Shown: in pieces, positions 22,674-31,668 of the stretch
Position numbering within the stretch: the first letter of the stretch is position 1
Layout: every line of letters starts with the position of its first letter
Assembly: GCA_001831095.1 (NCBI GenBank)
Contig: MIDP01000008.1
Coordinates: forward strand, 16,388 to 54,000
DNA from: Verrucomicrobia bacterium GWF2_51_19
GTDB lineage: Bacteria > Verrucomicrobiota > Verrucomicrobiia > Opitutales > UBA12508
Direction of reading: 5' to 3'
Length of the DNA: 37,613 nt
Made by a program: the position numbers and the translations under genes
The notes under the pieces: model-generated
The model's input: only the letters and a program-made list of their open reading frames with translations
Databases searched by the model: none
Told to the model about the DNA's origin: nothing

Positions 22674-24311
22674 TTAAGCTATAAGTGTTTTGGCGTGTTC
22701 GAGGGCAGAAGAGCTGGATCGGTCGCCGAGCATACGGGCGAGTTCCAGAGTGCGGGCGCTGGGGGTATCGAGGAGAGAGAGGGTGATACGGATGTCGGTG
22801 TCTCCATGGGTTTTCTCGATCAATAAATGAGTATCGCCCTGGGCGGCGACTTGAGGGAGGTGGGTGACGCAAAAGACCTGATGGGTTTGGCCGATGTGCT
22901 TGAGTTCTTTACCGACGATGGTGCCGATTTCGCCGCCGACATTGGCATCGACTTCGTCAAAGACGAGGACGGGAGTTTCGTCGGCCTTGGCGAGGATGGC
23001 CTTGAGAGCGAGCATGACGCGGGCCATTTCACCGGAGGAGGCGATGTATTTGAGGGGTAGAGGGTCCTGACCGCAGTTGGGAGCAAAGAGAAAAGCCGCA
23101 TGACTGTTGCCGAGCGGGCCAAAGTCAGCAGGCTGAATGGCGATCCGAAAATCGGCTTTTTTGAAGCCCAGAGAGGTGAGCAGAGCCGTTACGCGATGGC
23201 TGAGATCGCTGGCGGCCCGTGTGCGCTTGGCAGTCAGGGCGGCGGTGGTCGTCTGAATGGCGGGCATCAATGCGACAATGGCACGTTCGAGGGCGACTAT
23301 TTGGCCATCGATGGCTGTTTGGCTGGCTATCTGCTGTTCGATGGCTCTTTTTTTCAGCAACACAGCATCGAGACCTCGGCCGTACTGCCTCTGCAAAGAG
23401 AGCCAAGCGTCCTGCCTTTGCAAAATCACTTCAGGATTGTCGATCTCGGTGAACGCGCCCGAACGGTATTCTTGGGCGATGTCTTCAACTTCGACTGTGA
23501 GGGCGTCGAGACGTTCATGAAAATCAAAGCGCCGATCGATGTTGGCCAGCGTTTCGGCCGGCTTACGGAGCTTATTGAGAAGGGCCATGATGCCGTTATC
23601 GCCGCTCAGAAGCTCGTCGGCGAGGGCGCTGGTCTCCAAAATAGCCTGTTGCGACGCGATTTGTTTGGCTTGCCGCTCCAGAGTCTCGATGCCTTCTGGC
23701 GTGAGGTCGAGGGCGTCGAAGGCCATCAACTGGGATTGGAGAAAGGCGAGCTCATCGGGCGACAGTTTTTGAGCATTGCTGAGGCGTTCGCGGTCGGCGA
23801 TCAACGTTTTTTGGCGAAAGTAGACGGCCTGGTAATCAGCCAGTTCACTTGAAACGCCGGCAAAGGCGTCGAGCAGGGCCGCTTGTTGCTTGTCCTCGAG
23901 GAGCTTTTGGGGCTCTCCTGGGCCGTGGAAGTCGATCCAGACGTGGCCAAGCGTCTCAAGAGCGCTGCGCGTGGCTACTTTACCGTTGATCTGTACCCGG
24001 GCGTGCTTTGGCGCTATCGAGCGAAACAGGAGCAATTGGCCATCTTCGCACACCGGCAGCGACAACGCCGTCAAACACGCATTGACTTTTGCCGCATTTT
24101 CAAAAAACAGCACCGCCTCGACTTCTGCCGACTCGCACCCCTGGCGAATCTGTGTAGCCAGCGCCTTGTTACCCGCCAGGAGACTCAATGCACCGAGCAA
24201 TAGGCTCTTTCCGGCGCCCGTTTCGCCCGTCACAACAGTCAATCCTCCACCAAGCTCGATTTCAAGCGAATCGACGAGGGCTAGATTTTTAACTTTTAAA
24301 TATTGAATCAT
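22674..24311 (-). CDS. recN: DNA repair protein RecN
   Basis: RecN is an SMC-like ATPase that acts early in double-strand break repair. The 545-residue protein (E. coli: 553) has an N-terminal half with Walker A TGETGAGKS (29-36), a central coiled-coil region with Gln/Ala/Glu-rich helices (about 150-370), and a C-terminal half with the ABC signature ASSGEMARVMLALK and Walker B VLVFDEVDANVGG, then VTHLPQVAAQGD. The start lies 3 bp from repeat A4, so the mRNA leader would be a large hairpin. It is the last gene of the pfp-to-recN block. Confidence 0.95.
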   Translation of the reverse strand: MIQYLKVKNLALVDSLEIELGGGLTVVTGETGAGKSLLLGALSLLAGNKALATQIRQGCESAEVEAVLFFENAAKVNACLTALSLPVCEDGQLLLFRSIAPKHARVQINGKVATRSALETLGHVWIDFHGPGEPQKLLEDKQQAALLDAFAGVSSELADYQAVYFRQKTLIADRERLSNAQKLSPDELAFLQSQLMAFDALDLTPEGIETLERQAKQIASQQAILETSALADELLSGDNGIMALLNKLRKPAETLANIDRRFDFHERLDALTVEVEDIAQEYRSGAFTEIDNPEVILQRQDAWLSLQRQYGRGLDAVLLKKRAIEQQIASQTAIDGQIVALERAIVALMPAIQTTTAALTAKRTRAASDLSHRVTALLTSLGFKKADFRIAIQPADFGPLGNSHAAFLFAPNCGQDPLPLKYIASSGEMARVMLALKAILAKADETPVLVFDEVDANVGGEIGTIVGKELKHIGQTHQVFCVTHLPQVAAQGDTHLLIEKTHGDTDIRITLSLLDTPSARTLELARMLGDRSSSSALEHAKTLIA

Positions 24312-24314
24312 TTT

Positions 24315-24438
24315 AAAGACCGTTTTAAAATGGTCTCTAGCGGCGTTCTCGTCGTTCGGGCTAGGTCACGTACGTCAGTACGCTCCCGTCGCCCTCGCTC
24401 CTCGGGCCTTGCTATAGAGCCATTTTTCAACGGTCTTT
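24315..24438. repeat. Family A element, copy A4, directly upstream of recN
   Basis: Arms AAAGACCGTTTTAAAATGG and CCATTTTTCAACGGTCTTT pair with two mismatches around a family A core in A1 orientation on the plus strand. On the transcribed minus strand the order is comM stop, B2, linker of 23 bp (24439-24461), A4, recN ATG. The linker reads GTGTATTAACAGCTTACGAA on the minus strand. Confidence 0.85.
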
Positions 24439-24461
24439 CCTTTCGTAAGCTGTTAATACAC

Positions 24462-24589
24462 AAAGACCGATGCAAAATGTCGTCAAAGCTTGGCTTTGCG
24501 CGAGCACGATCTGGCGTAGCGTACATAGACGTACGTGAGCCAGTCGGCGGAGCGCGAAACGAGCTTTCACGGCATTTTGCATCGGTCTT
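24462..24589. repeat. Family B element, copy B2, at the comM stop codon
   Basis: Arms AAAGACCGATGCAAAATG (24462-24479) and CATTTTGCATCGGTCTT (24573-24589) are complementary over 17 bp. The comM TGA (24589-24591) touches the arm: the minus strand reads TGAAGACCG. The core is the canonical GGCTTTGCGCGAGCACGATC, central CGTACATAGACGTACG, GGCGGAGCGCGAAACGAGC. Confidence 0.85.
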
Positions 24590-26124
24590 CAATAGAATAG
24601 TTGGCGGTCTAGTGACCTATACTGTATAGCCTCCAGGAGGTGATTGGCGGCAATATCGGTTGAATTGGCGAGGTCGGCGATCGTGCGGGCGACCTTCAGG
24701 ATCTTTGTGTAGGCGCGAGCGGAGAGGTCGAGCTCCTCCATGGCCTGCGACATCAGCTGGCTGTTTTCTGGCGACAGGGCACAATGTTGTTGGATTTCGG
24801 CGTTTTCCATGCGTGCGTTGCACTTCGCCTTGGAATGGGCAAGGCGCTGGGCCTGCAGGTCGCGACACCGGCCGATACGGTCGCGAATGGTGGTTGAGGG
24901 CTCGGCGTTTTCTTTTTTCTGAATTTCAGAAACGCTGATGGAGGGGGCTTCGACATGTATGTCGATGCGGTCGAGCAAAGGCCCGCTGATCTTCGCCCGG
25001 TAACGCTGGATTTGAGGAACTGTACAGCGGCATTCGCGTTTTGCATCGCCCAGGTGGCCGCACGGACACGGATTCATCGCCGCAACCAGCATAAAGGCGG
25101 ATGGTAGAGTCACCTTACCGGCGCTACGGGAAATCGCCACAGTGCCGTCTTCGAGCGGCTGCCGGAGCACCTCCAGAGCCGAACGCTTGAATTCCGGCAA
25201 TTCGTCCAAAAACAGGACGCCGTTGTGCGCAAGGGAGATCTCGCCCGGGGCAGGAATCGTGCCGCCACCGAGCAGGCCAACGTCGCTGATAGTGTGATGG
25301 GGCGCTCGAAACGGCCGCTTGAGTGCTCGATCAGCCGCGTTTAACGTGATGCCCGCCGCCGACTGGATGCTCAAAATCTCCAAAAACTCATCGATGTGGG
25401 GCTTGGGCATGATGCCGGGAATGCGTTTGGCAATCATCGACTTGCCTGATCCCGGTGGGCCGATCAAGAGCAAGTTGTGGCCTCCAGCAACGGCGATTTC
25501 GACCGCTCGCTTGACGGCCGCCTGTCCCTTGACTTCCGCAAAGTCAATGGGGTAATCGGCCATCACGTGTTTTGAGTAAAAGCTTTCGCTGGCATTGAGG
25601 GGCACAATGTCGTTGCGGCACTCGAGAAAGCGAACAACCTCATCGAGCGTCCGTGCTGGAAAGACGTTGACATCGTTGACCAGAGCCGCCTCGTGGGCAG
25701 AATCAGCAGGCAGAACGACACCCATGTTGTATTTTTTGGCCAAGAGCGCGATGGACAGCCCGCCCTTGATTGGCCGCAACTCACCCGAAAGGCCGAGCTC
25801 GCCCGCAAACAACAGCGGACGCTCGTAACGAAACGCGATTTGCCCCGTCGCCTTTAAAATACCGAGCGCGATAGGCAAGTCGTACATAGGCCCCTCTTTT
25901 TTCAAATGACCCGGGGCGAGGTTGATGGTTGTGCGCGTCGCCGGAGCCCGAAAGCCAACGTTCGACAAGGCTGAAAAAACGCGGTCCTGCGACTCTCGCA
26001 CCGCGGCATCCGGCAGTCCAACGAGAATAAAACGCAATTCGCCGATCTCTCCCGTGTTGACCTCGACGTCAACCAATGACGCCTCGATGCCCTGAAGTAC
26101 TGCTGATGAAAGTTTAGCTAACAT
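24589..26124 (-). CDS. comM: YifB/ComM family Mg-chelatase-like AAA ATPase
   Basis: ComM is a hexameric helicase that promotes branch migration during natural transformation; the wider YifB family is found in many bacteria. At 511 residues it has the usual length. The N-terminal Lon-like ChlI domain (1-170; includes [15 protein letters not shown] and [12 protein letters not shown]) precedes the AAA domain with Walker [10 protein letters not shown] (222-229), Walker [13 protein letters not shown], and [17 protein letters not shown] with a cysteine cluster (CPCG, CRC). [12 protein letters not shown] is the sensor region. It follows the HD gene by 14 bp. Repeat B2 touches its stop. Confidence 0.93.
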   Translation of the reverse strand: MLAKLSSAVLQGIEASLVDVEVNTGEIGELRFILVGLPDAAVRESQDRVFSALSNVGFRAPATRTTINLAPGHLKKEGPMYDLPIALGILKATGQIAFRYERPLLFAGELGLSGELRPIKGGLSIALLAKKYNMGVVLPADSAHEAALVNDVNVFPARTLDEVVRFLECRNDIVPLNASESFYSKHVMADYPIDFAEVKGQAAVKRAVEIAVAGGHNLLLIGPPGSGKSMIAKRIPGIMPKPHIDEFLEILSIQSAAGITLNAADRALKRPFRAPHHTISDVGLLGGGTIPAPGEISLAHNGVLFLDELPEFKRSALEVLRQPLEDGTVAISRSAGKVTLPSAFMLVAAMNPCPCGHLGDAKRECRCTVPQIQRYRAKISGPLLDRIDIHVEAPSISVSEIQKKENAEPSTTIRDRIGRCRDLQAQRLAHSKAKCNARMENAEIQQHCALSPENSQLMSQAMEELDLSARAYTKILKVARTIADLANSTDIAANHLLEAIQYRSLDRQLFY

Positions 26125-26138
26125 AGATTTGAAATTCC

Positions 26139-26975
26139 TTATACCCCAACGAGCGCCCTAATGCGCTGCATATTAGCCTCGATGGCCTGGATATAAGGGT
26201 TATTGCCGTTTGGGTAGGGGTCGGCGAGGTATTTGTAGAGGGCGTCGTAATCGTTATCGAGCTTGTCGCGCCGAACGTGGATCCAAAAGCCGGGCGTCTT
26301 CCCAATCAACGCTTCTGGGCTCTGGTAAAGGCGCTGCTTGTCTTCGACGCCGCGAAAGGTGTCGGCCTCACGCAGTTCTTCGTAGAGAAAATACAGCTTT
26401 TTGATGTACGCCGGGTCGCTCATTTGGCCGAGAACGTTGGCCGTCGCAATGGCCTTACCCAAAATTTCGTCAACGGAATCGAGAAAGGAAATTTTGTTGA
26501 GGTGCGTGTTGAGGGCCGTGCAGTGAATGAGGGTCTCGACCGAAAGCACGTCGACCGAAAGCCAGTCCTTTTCATGTAAGTATTTGTGGGCAAACTGGCA
26601 ACTGCGCGTCTGGTGAGCTAGGGTGTATTGGCCGCCCGCACCAGCAACGTCACCCGCCTCTTTGAGAAAGCCCATGTCGTGCAGCAGCATCGCCGTAATA
26701 CCGATCATGCACTTGTCGACGGGAATGTTGCCCGTCTCTCGTTGACAGGAAACCAATAGTCGCACGAGGCATTGCGTGGCTCTCAGTGTGTGTTCGAGGT
26801 CATGATAACCGCTGTCAATCCGCTGGTATTCTTTCCAGGAGGCGGTAAAGAGCTGCTCGACGTCTGTAAAGAGCTGCCCAATAAAATCAGACGGAAAGGC
26901 GCCGTACAGGTCCGTCAAAGAGGTTAGGGTCTCTTGCAGAACTTCTGATGGCGTTAATTGGATGTCGATCTTCAC
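26139..26975 (-). CDS. HD-domain phosphohydrolase-like protein
   Basis: The 278-residue protein has the metal-binding pattern of HD-superfamily enzymes: SGYHDLEHT (H58, H62) and LLHDMGF (H99-D100), followed by helices with [13 protein letters not shown]. This suggests a metal-dependent phosphohydrolase or phosphodiesterase, but the substrate cannot be read and no signalling domain is attached. The C-terminus ([20 protein letters not shown]) is not part of the HD core. It lies between dprA and comM with short gaps (33 and 14 bp), so it is probably co-transcribed with DNA-uptake genes. Confidence 0.78.
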   Translation of the reverse strand: MKIDIQLTPSEVLQETLTSLTDLYGAFPSDFIGQLFTDVEQLFTASWKEYQRIDSGYHDLEHTLRATQCLVRLLVSCQRETGNIPVDKCMIGITAMLLHDMGFLKEAGDVAGAGGQYTLAHQTRSCQFAHKYLHEKDWLSVDVLSVETLIHCTALNTHLNKISFLDSVDEILGKAIATANVLGQMSDPAYIKKLYFLYEELREADTFRGVEDKQRLYQSPEALIGKTPGFWIHVRRDKLDNDYDALYKYLADPYPNGNNPYIQAIEANMQRIRALVGV

Positions 26976-27008
26976 TCACTGCAACCATGACCGGGCCCGT
27001 TTCTTTTT

Positions 27009-28133
27009 TCAAGCAAAAACACGCGCCTCGAAGGTACCATCGGCGCGCTTCACAACCTGTTTTTTCAACTCCAAAAGCAGAAGGGTCGACGCGACGTCAC
27101 TGATAGGCATCCCCGTCCTCTCGGCCAACGCGTCTAGGCCCACACAGGCCCCATCGGCGAGCGCCTGGTAGATCTTTTGCTCGAGCGGAGAAAGGCTCAT
27201 GACTGGACGCGGCTTGCTTGCGCTGGGCAGCTGCATCTCCAACTGTTGAGCCCCGTAAGCGAGCTCTTCAAGCACGTCTTCTACCGAAGTCACGAGAATC
27301 GCCCCATCGCGAATCAACTGGTGACATCCTTGGCTCGACACCTGATCGATTCTGCCCGGAATGGCCATGAGCGTCCGGCCCTGTTCGCCAGCGGTGTTGG
27401 CCGTGATCATGCTGCCGCCGTGGATAGCCGACTCCACGACGATCACCGCCTCGGACAGTCCCGAAATGATGCGGTTGCGCATTGGAAAAGTCTGCCGATT
27501 GACGGTTCGCCCAAACGGGAACTCACTCACAATCAATCCCTTTTGGCGAATGGCGTCGTAGAGTTCCTTGTTTTCAGGTGGATAGACGATGTCGATTCCG
27601 CTGCCCAAGACGGCGAGCGTCGACCCACCGGCCTCGAGCGCGCCCTCGTGGGCCGCCGCGTCGATCCCCCTAGCCATGCCGCTGACAACGCAAAACCCCG
27701 CCCGCGCCAACCCAGCCGCAAGCTTTTTAGCCACACTGATGCCGTACAAGGTCGACCGTCGACTGCCCACAATTGACACACAGGGCTTTTTCAAACACAT
27801 AACGTCGCCCAGCATGTAGAGACCCAGAGGGCAGTCATAGATTTTCCTCAGCAGAGGCGGAAAGGCGGCATCATCGGGCGTCAAAAAGACGGCCCCCCAG
27901 TCAAGGAGCAGCCGCTTCTCCTTCGACAACGAAAACGTGGTGGCCCAATCGCGAATGGCCTGTGCGGTCTTTGGCCCCACCCCCTCGACGCGCGTGAGGG
28001 CGTACTCGTCGGCCTCCAAAATGCGTTCCGGCGAGCCAAACGTCTCCATCAGCCGCCGATACAACACCGGACCGACACCCGACACGGCATTGAGGACGAG
28101 AACAGCCTCCCGAGATGTGAGCGGCTCTTGCAC
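27009..28133 (-). CDS. dprA: DNA processing protein DprA/Smf
   Basis: DprA binds incoming single-stranded DNA and loads RecA during transformation. The 374-residue protein has an N-terminal helix-hairpin-helix region (about 14-65; GVGPVLYRR, VEGVGPKTAQAI), a Rossmann-like core with SIVGSRRSTLYG (120-131), VVSGMARGIDAAAH, LGSGIDIVYPP and PMRNRIISGLS, and a C-terminal winged-helix (DALAERTGMPISDVASTLL) typical of full-length DprA. The start is GTG at 28133, 5 bp after the stop of the ACT gene, so the two are likely translationally coupled; no clear Shine-Dalgarno. Confidence 0.95.
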   Translation of the reverse strand: MQEPLTSREAVLVLNAVSGVGPVLYRRLMETFGSPERILEADEYALTRVEGVGPKTAQAIRDWATTFSLSKEKRLLLDWGAVFLTPDDAAFPPLLRKIYDCPLGLYMLGDVMCLKKPCVSIVGSRRSTLYGISVAKKLAAGLARAGFCVVSGMARGIDAAAHEGALEAGGSTLAVLGSGIDIVYPPENKELYDAIRQKGLIVSEFPFGRTVNRQTFPMRNRIISGLSEAVIVVESAIHGGSMITANTAGEQGRTLMAIPGRIDQVSSQGCHQLIRDGAILVTSVEDVLEELAYGAQQLEMQLPSASKPRPVMSLSPLEQKIYQALADGACVGLDALAERTGMPISDVASTLLLLELKKQVVKRADGTFEARVFA

Positions 28134-28138
28134 AGTCT

Positions 28139-28597
28139 TTATCTGGCGATGTCGGACTGGCGCAAAACTTTGATCATATTGCGTTTGAGGACATCGTTGG
28201 CTAGGTCGACGTCTTCCACGCTGAGAATGAGGCCGGTTTGGTTATTGGGGCGCACGAGAAAGGGATAGACGTAATGGATGTTGATTTCGGCTTGCAAGAG
28301 CGAGCAGGTGACCTTTTTCAATAGATCTTCGCCCTCCATCTCGATGGCGAGCACCTCGACTTCGTTGAAGCGAAAGTTATTTTTAACGAGGACCTCGCGG
28401 GCCAACTCAGTGTAATCGACGACCAAGCGAATAATGGAACTGTCGGTTGTGTCGATCGTGCAGATCGCCATGATATGGATGTCGTGTGACGCGAGTGCCG
28501 ACACGAGGTCATTGAGTCTGCCCACCTTATTGGCGGCATAGATCGAGAATTGCGTGACGGGGTCATCGCCCTTGCGTTTCATTGTTTGAGTGGCCAT
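28139..28597 (-). CDS. Small two-ACT-domain regulatory protein
   Basis: The 152-residue protein appears to be two ACT-like beta-alpha-beta domains in tandem: QFSIYAANKVGRLNDLVSAL (about 16-85) and KKVTCSLLQAEINIHYVYPF (about 93-150). ACT domains bind amino acids and control metabolic enzymes; stand-alone pairs are found in several anaerobes. An internal Met (MKRKGDD) is an alternative start. It precedes dprA by 5 bp. Ligand unknown. Confidence 0.72.
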   Translation of the reverse strand: MATQTMKRKGDDPVTQFSIYAANKVGRLNDLVSALASHDIHIMAICTIDTTDSSIIRLVVDYTELAREVLVKNNFRFNEVEVLAIEMEGEDLLKKVTCSLLQAEINIHYVYPFLVRPNNQTGLILSVEDVDLANDVLKRNMIKVLRQSDIAR

Positions 28598-28618
28598 GGA
28601 ATACTTTGGGTTTTATGC

Positions 28619-28651
28619 AAAACGCATTTTAGCGCCATTTTGCACAGTCTT
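28619..28651. repeat. Quarter copy of a family B element between clpP and the ACT gene
   Basis: AAAACGCATTTTAGCGCCAT then TTTGCACAGTCTT matches the right end of family B (AAACGCATTTTGGCGCCATT). It lies 3 bp after the clpP stop on the minus strand. The left three quarters are missing. Confidence 0.6.
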
Positions 28652-28654
28652 CAT

Positions 28655-29245
28655 TTATAAGGTTTTAACAATCGCATCTGCCAGCCCATAGGCAATGGCT
28701 TCTTCGGCGTTCATATAGAAGTCGCGGTCGGTGTCCTGCTCGATCTTTTTGAGCGATTGGCCCGAAGCTTTTGCCAAAATACCATTGAGCTCGGTGCGCA
28801 ATTTTTCCATTTCTTGAGCCTGGATGTTGATATCGACCGCGGGCGCCACGATTTCGCCCATGATGAGCGGTTGATGGATCAGGACGCGCGAATGTGGAAA
28901 GAGGAAACGGTTGCCCTTGTTGGGCGCACTCAGGAGAATCGAGCCCATACTGGCCGCCAGACCCGTCACAATGACCCTAACTGGCGACTTCATGAGCTTG
29001 ATGGTGTCGTAAACTGCCATACCAGCCGTGATCGAGCCGCCAGGCGTATTGATGTAGAAGTCGATCGGTTTACCCGGGTCTTCAAGTTCCAAGTAGAGCA
29101 ATTTTTCAGTAATGTCCTTTGCCGATGCATCGTCGACACCACCCCACAAAAAGAGCTTTCTCTCTTTCAGAAAACGCTTCTGCAGGAGACTTTGAACATT
29201 GCGATCCTCGTGCTCGTGACACTCACATTCCGCTGTTTCTTTCAT
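28655..29245 (-). CDS. clpP: ATP-dependent Clp protease proteolytic subunit
   Basis: ClpP is the serine peptidase chamber that works with ClpX or ClpA. The 196-residue sequence has the catalytic triad S99 in GLAASMGS, H124 in HSRVLIHQP and D175 in DTDRDFYM, plus INTPGGSITAGMAVYDTI. The N-terminus is rich in Cys, His and Glu (ETAECECHEHED), unusual for ClpP and possibly metal-binding or simply variable. No clpX or tig is adjacent, so this may be a second ClpP paralogue. It follows rpe by 28 bp. Confidence 0.92.
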   Translation of the reverse strand: MKETAECECHEHEDRNVQSLLQKRFLKERKLFLWGGVDDASAKDITEKLLYLELEDPGKPIDFYINTPGGSITAGMAVYDTIKLMKSPVRVIVTGLAASMGSILLSAPNKGNRFLFPHSRVLIHQPLIMGEIVAPAVDINIQAQEMEKLRTELNGILAKASGQSLKKIEQDTDRDFYMNAEEAIAYGLADAIVKTL

Positions 29246-29273
29246 AATACCTACTATCTTAAATCAAGCGGGC

Positions 29274-29942
29274 TCACAAAGTCAAGACTGACATCAGCTT
29301 TGCCCGATTTTCTTCTCTAAAAAATGCACTGCCCGCTACCAGAACGTCGACCCCTCTAGCCAAACAGATCCGCGCGTTGGACGCATCGATACCGCCGTCA
29401 ATCTCTATTAAAAAGTTTTTGCCGTTCCGCGTGCGCCAATCTTTTAGCCAGCTGACCTTTTCCAAAACTTCTGGACGAAACGCCTGCCCACCAAACCCCG
29501 GCTGCACCGACATCACAAGGACCAGCTCAACTGATACAAGGTATGGCTCTAGTAGGCGGACATCGGTACCCGGATTCAGCGAAACGCCGCGTTTGCAGCC
29601 GCTTTGTTGGATTTGCGCCAAAGTCTCAGCAAGGTCGTACTCCGGCTCAACGTGAATCGTAATCAGCCCCGCTCCCGCCTCTGCAAACGGCTTCACGTAG
29701 AACTGAGGGTTGTCCAACATCAGGTGAACGTCGAAAAACAACGACGTCTGCCCCCTCAGGTCCTTCACCAATTGCGGCCCAAAGCTCAAATTCGGAACGA
29801 AATGCCCATCCATGATATCGAGATGAACCCAATCGAGCCCCGCCGCTTCAATGGCACGAATGCCATCCAAAAGACGGCCATGGTCCGCAGCTAGCAAAGA
29901 TGGGGCAAGAAAAGGTGCGTGCACGATATTATTCTTGTCCAA
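29274..29942 (-). CDS. rpe: Ribulose-phosphate 3-epimerase
   Basis: Rpe interconverts ribulose 5-phosphate and xylulose 5-phosphate in the pentose phosphate pathway. The 222-residue TIM-barrel protein shows all hallmark segments: APSLLAADHG near the N-terminus, HLDIMDGHFVPN (metal and catalytic Asp), DVHLMLDNP, VMSVQPGFGGQ (phosphate loop) and IEIDGGI (second catalytic Asp). The start overlaps the 3' end of pfp by 14 bp, giving translational coupling of two sugar-phosphate enzymes. Confidence 0.95.
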   Translation of the reverse strand: MDKNNIVHAPFLAPSLLAADHGRLLDGIRAIEAAGLDWVHLDIMDGHFVPNLSFGPQLVKDLRGQTSLFFDVHLMLDNPQFYVKPFAEAGAGLITIHVEPEYDLAETLAQIQQSGCKRGVSLNPGTDVRLLEPYLVSVELVLVMSVQPGFGGQAFRPEVLEKVSWLKDWRTRNGKNFLIEIDGGIDASNARICLARGVDVLVAGSAFFREENRAKLMSVLTL

Positions 29943-31131
29943 TGGCTTTTAAAAGATTCCGAAAATCCTGCCGGGTCGCATCGAAGGGTTTGCCGCCGCG
30001 GATCCGGGTGAACTCGATGCAACGGAGTTGATTATTGTGGTCGATATCGTGGCCGATGACGCCGGACTGGCCGTTGAGGGCGCACTGGACAGCGAAGTCA
30101 ACGGAGGACTGGATGAGGCGGAGGTCGCGGTTATTGGCTGGAGCGGAGCGGGCGAAGTAGCCGCTTTTCTGGACGAGGACCTTTTCTGCGCCGATGCGTT
30201 TAGACAGCTTTTCGCCGAACCATTTACCGGTATCGACCTTATCGAGTTTGACGTGGCCAAAGGCGTCGCGTGGAATTTCCTTACCTTCGGACTCGAGCTC
30301 CTTGACGATGTTGTCTGCGCCAGCGCCCTCGCTGACAAAGATGTTGACGCAGCCGATGGCATCCATGAGGGTCTTGAGGCGGAGCGACTCGGTTTCGAGG
30401 TCGATTTTTGCCTCGGGAATGTAGACGGCGTGGACGTCGTAGCGGTCCTTACGGAGGCCGATTGATGGGAAGAAGGTCTTTTGATCAATCTTTTGCCGGT
30501 ATTCGAGGGTGGTGGCGAACGTCAACCAGCCACAATTGCGGCCCATGACCTCATGGACGATGAGCATGCGGGGGTTGGCGCTGCTTTCCGACACAACGTT
30601 TTCAAAAAAGCGGGCTCCTTGCTCGGCAGCTGTCCAGGCTCCGAGAGTCTGCTGAATGGGGAAAACGTCGTTGTCGACGGTCTTGGGAAGGCCGACAACG
30701 GTGAGGTCGTAGCCGCTCTTTTTGAGAAACTGGGCCAAATCGGCGGCAGCGGTGTTGGTGTCATCGCCTCCGACGGTATGGAGAATGGTGATGCCGTCTT
30801 TTTTTAACTGTTCGGTGGCGACGGTTTGCGGGTCTTGGCCTTCGCGAATGAAGCCGCGTTTGAGGCAATCGGCGACATTGGTTAGCTTGGTTCGGCTGTT
30901 TCCAATGGGACTGCCGCCGTAGCGGTGCAAAAGAGTCGCTTTGGCGCGCATTTCCGGCGTTACGACAAAGCTGTCTCCCAACAAGAGGCCCTTATAGCCC
31001 CCTCGATAACACACAATTTCCACCTCGGGCGCAATGTCCGTGTAGCGCTCAATGAGACCTCCAACCGCCGAAGACAAGCAGGGCGCCAATCCTCCGGCAG
31101 TCAATATTGCAACTTTTTCTCTATTACTCAT
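29929..31131 (-). CDS. pfp: Pyrophosphate-dependent 6-phosphofructokinase
   Basis: PFP reversibly phosphorylates fructose 6-phosphate with PPi instead of ATP. From M at 31131 (MSNREKVAILTAGGLAP) it has 400 residues. TVGGDDTN (GGDD at 121-124) and LPKTVDNDV (149-156) carry the Asp and Lys that favour PPi over ATP; EVMGRNCGWLTF and VSEGA complete the site. The open frame extends to 31368 only because repeat A5 has no stop in that frame; an ATG at 31146 (MPFKTMSN) is a further alternative. It begins the long minus-strand block. Use of PPi suits an energy-limited anaerobe. Confidence 0.93.
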   Translation of the reverse strand: MSNREKVAILTAGGLAPCLSSAVGGLIERYTDIAPEVEIVCYRGGYKGLLLGDSFVVTPEMRAKATLLHRYGGSPIGNSRTKLTNVADCLKRGFIREGQDPQTVATEQLKKDGITILHTVGGDDTNTAAADLAQFLKKSGYDLTVVGLPKTVDNDVFPIQQTLGAWTAAEQGARFFENVVSESSANPRMLIVHEVMGRNCGWLTFATTLEYRQKIDQKTFFPSIGLRKDRYDVHAVYIPEAKIDLETESLRLKTLMDAIGCVNIFVSEGAGADNIVKELESEGKEIPRDAFGHVKLDKVDTGKWFGEKLSKRIGAEKVLVQKSGYFARSAPANNRDLRLIQSSVDFAVQCALNGQSGVIGHDIDHNNQLRCIEFTRIRGGKPFDATRQDFRNLLKAIGQE

Positions 31132-31253
31132 GGTTTTGAACGGCATACCGCAGAACACATTTAACGTTTTTTTTGTAAAAAATTCAATATAAAAATACTC
31201 TTTTGCTTGACGTATTAGAGTTAGGCCTTTAACTAATCGTCTTTTAATACAAA

Positions 31254-31375
31254 AAGATCGATGCAAAATGGTTTCTCGCGGCGTTCTCGTCGTTCGGGCT
31301 AAGTCACGTACCAACGTACGCTCCTGTCGCCCTCGCTTCTCGGGCCTTGCGATAAGTCCATTTTGCATCGATCTT
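31254..31375. repeat. Family A element, copy A5, in the pfp/rpmF divergent gap
   Basis: Arms AAGATCGATGCAAAATGG (31254-31271) and the exact reverse complement (31358-31375) give an 18-bp perfect inverted repeat around a family A core. On the minus strand the order is B6, linker, A5, pfp, matching the B-linker-A order elsewhere. The linker contains GTAAGTTTAACTG on that strand. Confidence 0.85.
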
Positions 31376-31405
31376 AGGCCGCTGATATTCCATCAGTTAA
31401 ACTTA

Positions 31406-31475
31406 CGACCGTTGAAAAATATATGCCACTGGCTTTGCTGGAAACGCATTTTGGCGCTATTTTGCATCGGTCTTT
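31406..31475. repeat. Core-deleted family B element, copy B6, in the rpmF leader
   Basis: GACCGTTGAAAAATA and TATTTTGCATCGGTC are the arms, with few mismatches. The interior is reduced to TATGCCACTGGCTTTGCTGG then AAACGCATTTTGGCGC, so the central palindrome is deleted. It ends 15 bp before the rpmF start. Confidence 0.6.
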
Positions 31476-31490
31476 ATAAGGAATTACACC

Positions 31491-31667
31491 ATGGGTCAAC
31501 CCAAACGCCGACAGTCCAAACAAAGAAGCCGTAAACGCCGGGGCGCCAATCAATTTGCAGCTCCCATTCTAGCCACGGAAAAGGATGGCTCCGTCTCTCG
31601 TCCGCACTACGTAAACCCCGATACCGGCATGTATCGCGGCAGGCAAGTCCTCGACATCGAAGCCTAA
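31491..31667 (+). CDS. rpmF: 50S ribosomal protein L32
   Basis: A 58-residue basic protein of the large ribosomal subunit. It starts MGQPKRRQSKQRSRKRRGAN, matching the conserved L32 start (MAVPKRRTSKSRRRKRR), and continues with PHYVNPDTGMYRGRQVLDIE, which fits the 'CP.CG...PHRVC..CG.Y.GR.V' region of L32 in its zinc-free form: the four cysteines are absent. Zn-free L32 paralogues are known in other bacteria. AAGGA lies 9 bp before the ATG. The gene is one base from plsX, the classic rpmF-plsX-fabH arrangement. Confidence 0.93.
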   Translation: MGQPKRRQSKQRSRKRRGANQFAAPILATEKDGSVSRPHYVNPDTGMYRGRQVLDIEA

Positions 31668-31668
31668 T

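Noticed and set aside
28131..28142. Family B arm trace at the dprA start (AAGACTGTGCA)
   Set aside because: The match is only about 11 bases and overlaps the GTG start. No core sequence is attached, so chance similarity cannot be excluded.
31132..31368. N-terminal extension of pfp to 31368
   Set aside because: The added residues translate repeat A5 and AT-rich leader. The family start aligns with MSNREKVAILTAGG at 31131.
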